Assembly (NCBI GenBank): GCA_964537925.1 | Contig: CAZICV010000002.1 | Location: 186,001-250,000 of the forward strand | DNA: 64,000 bases | Direction of reading: 5' to 3' | From: SLDF01 sp964537925 | Lineage (GTDB): Bacteria; Bacteroidota; Bacteroidia; Chitinophagales; Saprospiraceae | Shown here: positions 42,527 to 51,581 of the stretch, one piece after another | Layout of the letters: every line of letters starts with the position of its first letter | Numbering within the stretch: position 1 is the first letter of the stretch | Notes under the pieces: model-generated | Databases searched by the model: none | The model's input: the letters and a program-made list of their open reading frames with translations, nothing else | Told to the model about the DNA's origin: nothing | Program-made: the position numbers and the translations under genes

Positions 42527-44602
42527 TTATGACGCCGAAGACTGGTTTTCCTGCCGGCGTTTGAGGTGATAGTAGGTCTCAGTCTGAGACCTGATCACGA
42601 GGTAATGATTGTTTTTCCGGTATTCGTTCTTCATCTGCGCATCCAGTATCCTGGCTTTGACGTTGTCATTGAGCTGCAGCTCAATGATACTCATGATGTC
42701 TTGCCGCAGTGCAGGGGAGTACACAGGGAAAGCAGTCTCGATGCGGTGACTGAGATTGCGCACCATCCAGTCCGCACTCGACAGGTACAGCCGTTCCTGC
42801 CCGTTGTTGTGAAAGTAAAATACCCGTGCGTGTTCCAGGTAGCGGTCTACGATGCTGACGGCCTCGATATGATCGCTGTATCCCCGGATACCGGGTACAA
42901 GGCAGCATATACCGCGTATGATCAGCTGTACCTGTACACCGGCCTGGCTCGCCCTGTAGAGATGCCCGATCATCTCGTGGTCCTGGAGAGAGTTGAGTTT
43001 CAGTACGATACGTGCAGGTTTACCTGCCTTGCTATGTCTTATCTCCTGGTCGATAAACTCGACAAGCCTGTCGCGCAGGTTGTATTGCCCGACCAGCAGG
43101 TGATCAAACTGGACCTTGTCCAGCCTGCCGATCTCGAGAAAAGAGAATACAACGCCTGCCTCGCGCACCAGTCTCATGTCCGTGGTGAACAGTCCGAAGT
43201 CGCTGTAGACCCTGGCGGTGTCTTCATTGAAGTTGCCGGTACTCATATAGCCGTAGATCCTGGACTCGTTCTGCTCGATCCTGCGTACGAGGGCTATCTT
43301 GGCGTGTACTTTCAGTCCGGGCATACTGTAGTGGACACGCACACCGGCTTTTTGCAGTTTTTCGCCCCACTCCAGGTTGGCCTCTTCATCGAATCTGGCT
43401 TTTACCTCGATGAAGACAGAGACATTCTTGCCGGTCTCCACTGCTTCGATCAGGGCGTCCATGATCCGCGAGCTTTTGGCTACGCGGTACTGGATGAGCT
43501 TGATATGTGTGACATATGGATCACGCGCCGCTTCCTCAAAGAACCTGATCACGGGCGCGTAACTCTGGTAGGGGAAGCAGAGCAGGTGTTCTGCATCGGA
43601 CAGTGCTCCGAAAAAGTCCTTCACGTTCTCGAGCAGGTTGTCCCGTAGCGGGGGGAGCGGGCTGTACCTGAGGTGTTTCATCCCGAAGTCCGGGAATCGG
43701 AAGAAGTCGAAGTTGTTGTGGTAACGTCCCTCCGGGAGCAGGTCGGCCTGCTCCAGCTCAAACATGGTCTTGAGGAAGTTGAGCAGCGACTTGGGGATTT
43801 CCTTGTCGTAGACGAGGCGTGCAGCCGGACCTACATTGCGCTTGTTGAGGCTGTTCTTGATCTTCTGGATCAGATCCCCCGCAAATTCGTCCTCGATATA
43901 AAGTTCACCGTCCCTGGTAAGCTTGATGGAATACGTGTCCAGGATATCGAAACCCGGGAAAAGAAGCTTCACATTGTGTCGTACGATATCGTCTAGCATG
44001 ATCAGGTCATGACGGCTGGAGAGTCCGGGTAGTTTGATAAACCTGGGCAGGTGATCCGACGGGATCTTGACGATCGCGAACTGCTCCGGCACATTGGTCT
44101 TGCCCTTGGGTATCATGCGGATCGTGAGGTAGAGCGCAGCGTTGTTGAGAAATATGCGTACCATATTGGGCACCAGGAGTACCGGTTGTACGAACGGCAA
44201 CATGTTGTCCCTGAAATACGCTTCTACAAATTCGTGCTGCTGCTGACTGAGGTCCAGCCTGCGCAGCAGGTAGATATTGTGTCGTTTCAGCTCGGGTATG
44301 ATCTGTTGTTCAAAGATCTGGTTAAATTCTACCTGTTGCTTGTTGACTATACCGAGGATCTGTCGCAATAGCTGCCTGGGCTCAAACTCGAGTTCCTTCT
44401 GTGTCTTTTTGCCCAGACGGACCAGGTTGCGAAGCTGGCCGACACGCACTCTGAAGAATTCATCCAGGTTGGAGGAGAAGATCGCCAGGAACTTGATCTG
44501 CTCCAACAGGGGGACAGACGGGTCTTTGGCTTCCTGCAATACACGGTAATTGAAACTGAGCCAACTGATATCCCTGTGGATAAAGGGTGCTTTTTTCTGC
44601 AT
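42527..44602 (-). CDS. ppk1: Polyphosphate kinase 1
   Basis: The 691-aa enzyme makes inorganic polyphosphate from ATP. The N-terminal domain starts FIHRDISWLSFNYRVLQEA and has FLAIFSSNLDEFFRVRVG. The phospholipase-D-like catalytic domains contain RDPYVTHIKLIQYRVAKSS, the autophosphorylated His region MPGLKVHAKIALVRR, GYMSTGNFNEDTARVYSDFG and a second HxD-type block near LYLSSADWMVRN. The length is typical. It starts 3 bases after the DUF72 gene ends, so the two are co-transcribed. Confidence 0.97.
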   Translation of the reverse strand: MQKKAPFIHRDISWLSFNYRVLQEAKDPSVPLLEQIKFLAIFSSNLDEFFRVRVGQLRNLVRLGKKTQKELEFEPRQLLRQILGIVNKQQVEFNQIFEQQIIPELKRHNIYLLRRLDLSQQQHEFVEAYFRDNMLPFVQPVLLVPNMVRIFLNNAALYLTIRMIPKGKTNVPEQFAIVKIPSDHLPRFIKLPGLSSRHDLIMLDDIVRHNVKLLFPGFDILDTYSIKLTRDGELYIEDEFAGDLIQKIKNSLNKRNVGPAARLVYDKEIPKSLLNFLKTMFELEQADLLPEGRYHNNFDFFRFPDFGMKHLRYSPLPPLRDNLLENVKDFFGALSDAEHLLCFPYQSYAPVIRFFEEAARDPYVTHIKLIQYRVAKSSRIMDALIEAVETGKNVSVFIEVKARFDEEANLEWGEKLQKAGVRVHYSMPGLKVHAKIALVRRIEQNESRIYGYMSTGNFNEDTARVYSDFGLFTTDMRLVREAGVVFSFLEIGRLDKVQFDHLLVGQYNLRDRLVEFIDQEIRHSKAGKPARIVLKLNSLQDHEMIGHLYRASQAGVQVQLIIRGICCLVPGIRGYSDHIEAVSIVDRYLEHARVFYFHNNGQERLYLSSADWMVRNLSHRIETAFPVYSPALRQDIMSIIELQLNDNVKARILDAQMKNEYRKNNHYLVIRSQTETYYHLKRRQENQSSAS

Positions 44603-44605
44603 GGG

Positions 44606-45508
44606 TCAAAACAATTGGAATTGTGTGCCATACGACTCGATACGCCGTGGCCCCCTGGTCAGCCAGGGCTCACGTGCGTCAAGGCATCCGTACAAATATA
44701 GGGAGAGCTCAGCCAGTAATCGGCCTTCGGGATTGTGGTTGAGAAAGTAAAATTCGTCGAGGTAAGGGTTAAGTACCTGCATCTGCTGCAGCCACTGGTC
44801 GACACGCAATCGGTCTATCTCTTCTATACCTGTCGCTACAAACCGGACCAGCCATTTGCGGCTGCAAAGTGTACCGTGCAGGAGATCTCTGCGGCCTGCC
44901 GTATCCGTGACTACCCAACTGCTGTCATGGTGCTTAAGCAATTCCGTTACTTCTCGTTTAATGGGTGCAGTAAAGAAACCAGGGTGACGGAATTCCACTG
45001 CAATGCGGGACGTTAGAGGCCCGGCAGTCTCAAGCAGAAAGGCTATTTCTCCGAGCCTGTCCGGCGAAAACTTCGGGGGGAGCTGCAGAAAGGCAACGCC
45101 CAGCTTTTGCCCAAAAGCTTGCAAGACCTCCAGGAAGTCCTGCAAGGGCAGGCTTTGTTTGCGCAGGTTGTCCTCATGGGAGATGATCTGGGGAAATTTC
45201 GGACAGAACCTGAAATCGTCCGGCATGGCTTCGCACCACCTGAGAACCAGTTCTCGGCGGGGTATACTGTAGAAGGTGGTGTTGAGTTCTATGGAGTTGT
45301 ACTGGCTGCCGTAAGCAGAGATATATGCCTCCTTTGCAGTACGGTCGGGGTACAGGAGGCCTTTCCATTCAGGCATCAGCCAGGATTTGGCCCCTAGATA
45401 GAACACAGGCTTGTCAGTCCGGTCAGGAAGCATGGACAGCAGGTCTGTCTCGATGGCGGGAAGGGTGTAGACGACCTTTTCAGGGTGCGCTGTTTTCCCA
45501 AATTCCAT
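44606..45508 (-). CDS. DUF72-family (YecE-like) protein
   Basis: The 300-aa TIM-barrel-like protein matches DUF72: YLGAKSWLMPEWKGLLYP at the start of the domain, YGSQYNSIELNTTFYSIP, FRFCPKFPQIISH, LGVAFLQLPPKFSPDRL and IAVEFRHPGFF. The biochemical role of the family is not established. The first ~25 residues precede the domain. It is divergent from the biotin operon (143 bases apart) and is probably transcribed with ppk. Confidence 0.88.
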   Translation of the reverse strand: MEFGKTAHPEKVVYTLPAIETDLLSMLPDRTDKPVFYLGAKSWLMPEWKGLLYPDRTAKEAYISAYGSQYNSIELNTTFYSIPRRELVLRWCEAMPDDFRFCPKFPQIISHEDNLRKQSLPLQDFLEVLQAFGQKLGVAFLQLPPKFSPDRLGEIAFLLETAGPLTSRIAVEFRHPGFFTAPIKREVTELLKHHDSSWVVTDTAGRRDLLHGTLCSRKWLVRFVATGIEEIDRLRVDQWLQQMQVLNPYLDEFYFLNHNPEGRLLAELSLYLYGCLDAREPWLTRGPRRIESYGTQFQLF

Positions 45509-45651
45509 AGGCTGTTGTACGATTTTTTGTATGGGTTGAAGGTAAGGAAATTGTAGTTCGCAGCGATGTCGCAGACATCAGCAGTGCCTTCCGTCTAGCG
45601 TTTTGACGTAATACCGACGGATCAATTGACGGCATGTCGTTACTTTGCATC

Positions 45652-46755
45652 ATGCAAATACCGGCATATATCACCGAAGACCTCGAGAAGCTGAGAGACG
45701 CCGGGCAGTTGCGAAGTCTGTCCAGGTCTGACCATGCGCTGGCTGACTTTTCCTCTAATGATTACCTGGGGCTGGCAGGGTGGACCCGGCAGTCTACAAC
45801 AGAGCTGGCCTTTGGTAGCGGAGGGTCACGCCTTCTGTGCGGACACCACGCGATACATGAACAGGTGGAGGAGCGTCTGCGTACCTATTTTCGTGCACCG
45901 GCAGCCCTGCTCTTTGGTTCGGGCTATCATGCCAACATGGGGCTTATACAGGCGCTGGGGCGCAGACAGGATTGCTTTCTGTACGATGAGAGGGTACATG
46001 CTTCCATGCGCGAGGGCCTGAGGCTTGCCCTGGGTCCGGCATTTTCTTTCCGCCACAATGACCCTATGGACCTGGAGCGGAAATTGCAGCAGAAGAGAGG
46101 AGAAGAGTGTTATGTACTTGTAGAGTCATTGTACTCTATGGATGGCGACGAGGCGCCGATCGGCCTGTTTGCGGGGCTATGCAAGTCTTATGGTGCATGG
46201 CTGATCGTGGATGAAGCCCATAGTACCGGCGTATACGGCCCGGGAGGCCGCGGATGCACGATAGCTGCAGGCCTGGAAGACAGGGTGCTGGCGAGGGTAC
46301 ATACTTTCGGTAAGGCACTTGGAGCAGCAGGGGCTGCCGTGCTGGGTGCACCGGCGCTGGTCGATTTTCTTATCAATCGCTGCAGGTCCTTTATATACAC
46401 GACCGCCATGCCGCCAGTCCTCGCCGGGCGGCTCCTGGATGTACTGGACGAAAGTCTCCTGCAGCCGAGGATCTTCGCGCTGAACGAAGTGATAGCCCGC
46501 TTTCGGCGCCAAGCGGCTGTGCTGTTTCCCGATTGGACTACATTGCCCGGACCGATCCAGGTCTTCCTGGTTCCCGGCAATGAGCGGGCGCTGAGCGCCG
46601 CTGCCGCTTTGCAGAAGGGAGGGGTGGATGTACGGGCGGTTAGAGCGCCGACCATCCCTGCCGGTAGCGAACGGCTGCGTATCTGCCTGCACGCGTTCAA
46701 TACGGAAGAAGAAACAGAACTGTTGTTGTTGCTCCTCAAAAAATCTATGTGGTGA
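45652..46755 (+). CDS. bioF: 8-amino-7-oxononanoate synthase
   Basis: BioF condenses pimeloyl-thioester and alanine in the first ring-forming stage of biotin synthesis, with PLP. The 367-aa protein shows DFSSNDYLGLAG, GSGGSRLLCGHHAIHEQVEE, LIVDEAHSTGVYGPGGRG and the PLP-Lys block HTFGKALGAAGAAVLG. It is slightly shorter than E. coli BioF. ATG 45652 was chosen over ATG 45634, because TTACTTTG just upstream (45640-45647) looks like a -7 box. Its TGA overlaps the bioD ATG by one base. Confidence 0.92.
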   Translation: MQIPAYITEDLEKLRDAGQLRSLSRSDHALADFSSNDYLGLAGWTRQSTTELAFGSGGSRLLCGHHAIHEQVEERLRTYFRAPAALLFGSGYHANMGLIQALGRRQDCFLYDERVHASMREGLRLALGPAFSFRHNDPMDLERKLQQKRGEECYVLVESLYSMDGDEAPIGLFAGLCKSYGAWLIVDEAHSTGVYGPGGRGCTIAAGLEDRVLARVHTFGKALGAAGAAVLGAPALVDFLINRCRSFIYTTAMPPVLAGRLLDVLDESLLQPRIFALNEVIARFRRQAAVLFPDWTTLPGPIQVFLVPGNERALSAAAALQKGGVDVRAVRAPTIPAGSERLRICLHAFNTEEETELLLLLLKKSMW

Positions 46756-47378
46756 TGGATAGTTATTTTGTCACGGGTATCGGGACCGGCATTGGCAAGA
46801 CGGTGCTGTCTGCCGTGTTGCTTCGTCTCTGCAGCGGCGTATACTGGAAACCCGTCCAGTCGGGCGACCTGGACGATACGGACAGTGATAAGGTGCAGCG
46901 GTGGTCGGGGCTGCCAGGGTCGCATATTGCGCAGGAGGCTTACCGGCTTCAGGCTGCGTTGTCGCCCCACGCTTCGGCAGCGCTGGAAGGTGCTTCCATA
47001 GATATGGATGTCATACTATCGGCCAGGCCGTCTGCACAACCCATCGTAGTCGAGGGGGCTGGCGGGCTTTTCGTGCCACTCAACGATGTATACTGTATGA
47101 TCGACCTGGTCGGTAGGTTAGGATTGCCTGTGGTGCTGCTTTCAAGGCACTACCTGGGCAGTATCAACCATACGCTCCTGAGCCTGGAGGCACTTCACTA
47201 TCGTGGGCTGCCGGTACGGGGGATCGTATTTGCAGGGAAGCCGAATATTTCTTCCGAGCAGGCTATTCTGTCCAGGACCGATGTGCCGCTGCTGGGCCAT
47301 CTGCCGGAAATGGACCATATCGATCTTTCTGCGATCGATGAAATGGTAACTTTGGCCCATGATGAATGGTATTGGTGA
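46755..47378 (+). CDS. bioD: Dethiobiotin synthetase
   Basis: BioD closes the ureido ring of dethiobiotin from DAPA, CO2 and ATP. The 207-aa protein has the P-loop TGIGTGIGKTVLSAVLL, the substrate region YWKPVQSGDLDDTDSD and the second ATP motif VVEGAGGLFVPLND. It overlaps bioF by one base and bioA by 20 bases, so it is tightly coupled in the operon. Confidence 0.95.
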   Translation: MDSYFVTGIGTGIGKTVLSAVLLRLCSGVYWKPVQSGDLDDTDSDKVQRWSGLPGSHIAQEAYRLQAALSPHASAALEGASIDMDVILSARPSAQPIVVEGAGGLFVPLNDVYCMIDLVGRLGLPVVLLSRHYLGSINHTLLSLEALHYRGLPVRGIVFAGKPNISSEQAILSRTDVPLLGHLPEMDHIDLSAIDEMVTLAHDEWYW

Positions 47379-48657
47379 GCTTCGGGGACATGATGCCGGG
47401 CCTGTCTGGCATCCTTATACCCAGCACGGGCTTGATCCTGCTCCACTTCCAGTCAGGTCAGGCAAAGGTGCTTTGCTCTACCTGGAAGACGGGCGTATAC
47501 TGATAGATGGCATCTCTTCCTGGTGGGTCAATGTGCACGGTCACGCGCACCCGAAGATTGCGGAGGCTGTTGCCGCGCAAAGCAAGACGCTGGAACAGGT
47601 GATTTTTTCCGGATGTACGCATCGCCCGGCACAGGAACTGGCTGGGCGGCTGGCAGGACATATCCGGGACGATGACTATAAGGTTTTTTATTCCGACAAC
47701 GGCTCTACTGCGGTAGAAGTGGGGCTCAAGATGGTGATACAGTACCATCATCTGCAGGGAGATACACGGGATACGATCGTGGCGCTTTCGGGAGGTTTTC
47801 ACGGGGAGACCCTGGGTGCACTGAGTGCGGGAGATGTCGGCGCATTCAAGGCAGCCTTTGCACCTTACCTGTTCCGGGTGGAGTATCTCCCTTCTCCGGT
47901 AGACAACAGCCTCTCAGTGGTGCTCGATACGCTGGAGAAGATACACCGGCAGCGCAGGATTGCGGCATTCCTGTTTGAGCCGCTGATACAGGGGGCTGGC
48001 GGTATGCGTATGTATGATGCTGACTTCTTATCAGCGCTGCTGGAGCACTGTAGACGACTCGGGATCATAAGTATAGCTGATGAGGTCATGACCGGCTTTT
48101 ACAGGACCGGGACCTTCCTGGCTACAGATCAGACAACGACTACACCTGATATCATTTGCCTGGCCAAAGGGCTGAGCGGGGGATTTCTCCCTCTCGGAGC
48201 GACGATGTGCAGGCAGGAGATCTATCGCGCCTTCCTGTCGCAGGACCGGGCTCGTACTTTTTTTCACGGGCACTCTTTTACGGCCAACCCGATCGCTTGT
48301 GCGGCAGGGGTGGCCAGCCTGCAGCTTTTCGGACTACCCGAGACGCAAGCGTCTATAGCCCGTATATGCAGGCGGCAGGCTGAGTTTGCCCGGTTACTGA
48401 TAAAGACCAGGCCGGACATGGCCCCAAGGTCTACGGGCACGATCCTGGCATTTGACTTCCCGCCTGGCGAAAGCAGTGGGTACCTGGACAGCTTGCGTGA
48501 CCGACTGTACGGCTTCTTCCTGTCTCGGGATATCCTGCTCCGACCCTTGGGGAATACGGTCTATGTGCTTCCCCCGTATTGTATATCCGATGCGCAACTG
48601 GATCTCGTCTATGCGGCGATCCTGGAGGCTGTCGAAACATTGGGAGGGCCGGCATGA
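47359..48657 (+). CDS. bioA: Adenosylmethionine-8-amino-7-oxononanoate aminotransferase
   Basis: BioA uses SAM as amino donor to turn KAPA into DAPA. The 432-aa PLP enzyme shows VWHPYTQH, the substrate/PLP block DGISSWWVNVHGHAHPKI, YSDNGSTAVEVGLKM, IADEVMTGFYRTGTF and the PLP-Lys block CLAKGLSGGFLPLGAT. Two adjacent ATGs (47359 and 47362) could both serve; the gene overlaps bioD either way. Its TGA overlaps the ketosynthase ATG (ATGA). Confidence 0.95.
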   Translation: MMNGIGELRGHDAGPVWHPYTQHGLDPAPLPVRSGKGALLYLEDGRILIDGISSWWVNVHGHAHPKIAEAVAAQSKTLEQVIFSGCTHRPAQELAGRLAGHIRDDDYKVFYSDNGSTAVEVGLKMVIQYHHLQGDTRDTIVALSGGFHGETLGALSAGDVGAFKAAFAPYLFRVEYLPSPVDNSLSVVLDTLEKIHRQRRIAAFLFEPLIQGAGGMRMYDADFLSALLEHCRRLGIISIADEVMTGFYRTGTFLATDQTTTTPDIICLAKGLSGGFLPLGATMCRQEIYRAFLSQDRARTFFHGHSFTANPIACAAGVASLQLFGLPETQASIARICRRQAEFARLLIKTRPDMAPRSTGTILAFDFPPGESSGYLDSLRDRLYGFFLSRDILLRPLGNTVYVLPPYCISDAQLDLVYAAILEAVETLGGPA

Positions 48658-49799
48658 GTGTTTATATAAGTCCTGTAGCGAGTCTTTCGGCGCTCGGTGC
48701 GGTCAGCTCGACCGTCGAGAAGGGGTGGGAGCGGGGTCTTAGCGGGCTGAGCTACCGGGCTGGTAGCTGGCAGGCGCCTCTCCACGAAGAGGCAGAGATC
48801 GCCCTGCAACAATTGCTGTACGCACTGCCGGAACTGAAAAAATATGACCGTAGTGTGCAGATGGCTGTATGGGCTTACGGGTTTGTACCGGCAGGAGAGG
48901 GGCGGCGACGTTTTTTACAGGTCGCCAGCTCGCGCGGGACTACGGGCTTGCTTGAGCGCTACCACGAAGACTTCCTGGCCGATGAAAGCAGAAGAGCTCA
49001 CCCGAGGACGAGCCCGTATACGACCTTTGGGAATATGGCTGCTGCCTGCCTGAGATTTGGCGAGAGGACAGATCCGGCTACAGGAATGGATATCAGCGCC
49101 ACCTGCAGTTCTATGAGTATGGCCGTCGTCAGTGCAGCTGCCTGGCTGGAAGCGGATATGACAGATGAAGCCATTGTGATCGGCGCCGAAGCGCCGCTGA
49201 CCGGATTTACGATCCGCCAGATGCAGGCGATGGGGATCTATAGCGCAGAGGCGGAGGGTGCAACGTATCCTTGCCGGTCAGGCGATCCGGACAAGCCATC
49301 CAATACGATGGTCCTGGGAGAGGCCTCTGTAGCATTGTCGTTGAGCCGGGAGAAAACAAAAGGCGCTATGCTGCTGACAGGCTGGGGTGCTGCGGTCGTA
49401 CCCGCCCGTACGCTGGCATCTGTATCGGCCGAAGGCCAGGCGCTCAAGGTCTCCATGCAGCAGGCATTGGAGCGGGCCGGTAGCCCCAGCATACAGGCTG
49501 TAGTAGCTCATATGCCTGGTACGACGGCCGGCGATGCGGCCGAGATCAGCGCTCTGTGCAACGTGTTCGGCCACCAGGTAATGCCTCTATGTTATCAGAC
49601 GAAATGGCTCACAGGGCATGCGCTGGGCGCTTCTGCCGGGCTGAATATACTGCTGGCCGAATACCTGTTGAACGATGGAAAGGCAGCTGTTCCGCCCTGG
49701 GTGGAGGCCGCCGCCGATCAGCCCCGAATGGAAAGGATACTGATCAACAGTCTCGGATTCGGGGAGCATGCCGTCAGCCTGGTGCTGGAGCGGGTGTGA
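48654..49799 (+). CDS. Divergent beta-ketoacyl-ACP synthase in the biotin operon
   Basis: The 381-aa protein has the thiolase-fold ketosynthase layout. The nucleophile is C151 in DISATCSSMSMA, followed by H286 in AHMPGTTAGD, K317 and H322 in TKWLTGHALGASAG. These spacings (31 and 5) match the C-H-K-H set of FabF/FabB (KAS I/II type). The usual HGTGT is changed to HMPGT. The start at 48654 overlaps the bioA stop (ATGA), which argues for a role in the same pathway, plausibly building or trimming the pimeloyl chain that BioF needs. No bioC, bioH, bioG, bioW or bioI is nearby. A role in general fatty-acid synthesis is the alternative. Confidence 0.82.
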   Translation: MSVYISPVASLSALGAVSSTVEKGWERGLSGLSYRAGSWQAPLHEEAEIALQQLLYALPELKKYDRSVQMAVWAYGFVPAGEGRRRFLQVASSRGTTGLLERYHEDFLADESRRAHPRTSPYTTFGNMAAACLRFGERTDPATGMDISATCSSMSMAVVSAAAWLEADMTDEAIVIGAEAPLTGFTIRQMQAMGIYSAEAEGATYPCRSGDPDKPSNTMVLGEASVALSLSREKTKGAMLLTGWGAAVVPARTLASVSAEGQALKVSMQQALERAGSPSIQAVVAHMPGTTAGDAAEISALCNVFGHQVMPLCYQTKWLTGHALGASAGLNILLAEYLLNDGKAAVPPWVEAAADQPRMERILINSLGFGEHAVSLVLERV

Positions 49800-49829
49800 G
49801 TGACTGGGCAGAGAAAGGCTGTTAAGCCC

Positions 49830-50543
49830 TTATATACCCATTTCTTTGCGTACATCCTGGAAGAAGGGGTTCCAGACAGACTGTTGCTCTTTCAGCCGTT
49901 CCAGTGCTTTATCAAGAGCCTTATCTTTAGTAGTACCTTCTCCTTCTAATTCGATTATTGCTGAAGTGAACTCTGAACCGTCTTCTTTTTTCAGGCTTAG
50001 TGCGAGGTCAAGGCGAACTGAAGGCAGGTTGACCATTCCAGAACTTATGTAGCTTTCCTGGTAGTCAACATAGGGAGTAATCATCGCTGAGTGCTTTGAT
50101 CTTATGTTCTGAAGTCCCTGTTGAGTCAGAATGGACTGTATTTCTACCTCTATCTTATTTCTTGTATTCTGCTCCAGATTGTTATTGTTACCGGTTGATT
50201 GGAACCTTACTCCTCCTCGGTCGGTAGCGGCAGTACGGTTCGGATTGGAAACGCTTTTATATGTATTGTTCGAGTTGGTCGTAGTTGTGGTATTCTGAGT
50301 GATGTTGTTGTAGACAACATTTCCCATGTTAATAGTTCCTCCCCCTGTATTCGTAAAATTGTCTTTGCCCATGACTACAGATGCGCCTTTTTCCACTTCA
50401 ATTTTGCCTTCTCCTGTTGAATAATTCTCCTTAGATGCAGTTCTGAAACGGTAGAAAAGAGCAATAGTGACTATGGCTCCTGTAATAGCTGTCAATTTCA
50501 GGTAATTGTACTTTGATTTAATCTGTTGTGCGGTTTCTTTCAT
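49830..50543 (-). CDS. Membrane-anchored protein with Gly/Asn-rich stalk
   Basis: The 237-aa protein has one N-terminal membrane helix (about 16-31) after a short charged head, with no cleavage site, so it is probably an inner-membrane anchor with an outside domain. Residues 46-100 are low complexity, rich in Gly, Asn and Thr, with two short strands of the form [IV]-x-[VM]-G (ASVVMGKDNF, GTINMGNVVYN). Residues about 125-235 look like a compact domain with a basic, helical tail. I do not recognise it. It is the last gene of a three-gene operon with the DUF6175-like and CsgG-like genes. Confidence 0.65.
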   Translation of the reverse strand: MKETAQQIKSKYNYLKLTAITGAIVTIALFYRFRTASKENYSTGEGKIEVEKGASVVMGKDNFTNTGGGTINMGNVVYNNITQNTTTTTNSNNTYKSVSNPNRTAATDRGGVRFQSTGNNNNLEQNTRNKIEVEIQSILTQQGLQNIRSKHSAMITPYVDYQESYISSGMVNLPSVRLDLALSLKKEDGSEFTSAIIELEGEGTTKDKALDKALERLKEQQSVWNPFFQDVRKEMGI

Positions 50544-50573
50544 TTTTTATACTTTTTACATTATATTTGTTTC

Positions 50574-51533
50574 TTATTTCAATCTTACATGAATTGTGTT
50601 GCCGTTGATATCATAAGACATCTTCCAACCCTGAGCCATATTGTCGGTACGTGTGAGGGTGCTACAGTACTTCGACAATTCCGCGGCAAATCTGGAGGGG
50701 CTATAGGGTATTCCTTTTGAGTCTCGCAGTGGAATACGCACATCGTCATATATCACCCTCAAAGGAGTGCCGGCAGGTGGATGATAGTAATTATTGTGTG
50801 CATGCGCGGCTATCCAAGCCTCTATTAATTCACGGAGTTGACTGCCGTCTGTTCCTGTTTCCGTTGCATAGTTATAGGGGACATTTTTTTCTACACTGAA
50901 AACAAGTTTGACGGATCTGCCCTCATGGGCGATCTCATTCAATTTTTCTTTGATAGTCGCCACAAAATTGCTCAATATAGAGGGCCCGTCATCTTCTTCG
51001 GAAATACTGGCATTCAATGCGTTCTCGATCAGCAGATCTACTTTGTCCGTGTAGAATTCATTGCTCCTAAGTGTTTTGTCCGCCAGAGAGGACGCAGTGC
51101 CTGCGTCGTATGCTGTCAGAATGATACGGATACTGCTACCCCCGGAACCAGTATACAAGTGTGTCTCTACTTCGACATAGATATCCGCCCCAGAGTATTC
51201 TATGATCAGGGTCTTCATATCGCTCTGGCTGCCGCTTGTGAATGCACCGCTTCTTTCCAGTTCTTTCATCTTGGCTATGAAGTCAATAGTCTTTAAACTC
51301 TGGTCATCAAACCCTTCTTTAACCTTTGCGATCGTAACTCTTCTGTTGATATCATTTTCCAGGACAGTGCGTATATCTTCACCTTTTCTGACATATGGAA
51401 TGACCATAATACTCGGTTGTATTGATTTGTCTGTTCTGGCCTGGGCAGTCGCTGGTAGAGCAAATGACAGCATGGTGGCCAGAAAACAGATTATACAGAT
51501 TAAGGGAGTCGGAAATAGTTTGACCTGAAACAT
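50574..51533 (-). CDS. Exported protein resembling DUF6175
   Basis: The 319-aa product has a signal peptide (hydrophobic to about residue 28, ending LPATAQA). The mature part begins SIQPSIMVIPYVRKGEDIRT and continues NDINRRVTIAKVKEGFDD and IIEYSGADIYVEVETHLY, which matches my memory of the DUF6175 family in Bacteroidota; the name is not certain. An Ile/Val-rich core and conserved SGADIYVEVE suggest a nucleotide-free, CsgG/LpoB-like alpha/beta domain. It lies between the CsgG-like gene (48 bases upstream) and the membrane-anchored gene (30 bases downstream). The function is unknown. Confidence 0.65.
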   Translation of the reverse strand: MFQVKLFPTPLICIICFLATMLSFALPATAQARTDKSIQPSIMVIPYVRKGEDIRTVLENDINRRVTIAKVKEGFDDQSLKTIDFIAKMKELERSGAFTSGSQSDMKTLIIEYSGADIYVEVETHLYTGSGGSSIRIILTAYDAGTASSLADKTLRSNEFYTDKVDLLIENALNASISEEDDGPSILSNFVATIKEKLNEIAHEGRSVKLVFSVEKNVPYNYATETGTDGSQLRELIEAWIAAHAHNNYYHPPAGTPLRVIYDDVRIPLRDSKGIPYSPSRFAAELSKYCSTLTRTDNMAQGWKMSYDINGNTIHVRLK

Positions 51534-51581
51534 GATTGGAGTTAGGTAAGGGACGATCATATTTATGGTAACTGACAGGGT

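Noticed and set aside
42566..43648. 360-aa plus-strand frame opposite ppk1
   Set aside because: Shadow of polyphosphate kinase, whose motifs occupy the other strand.
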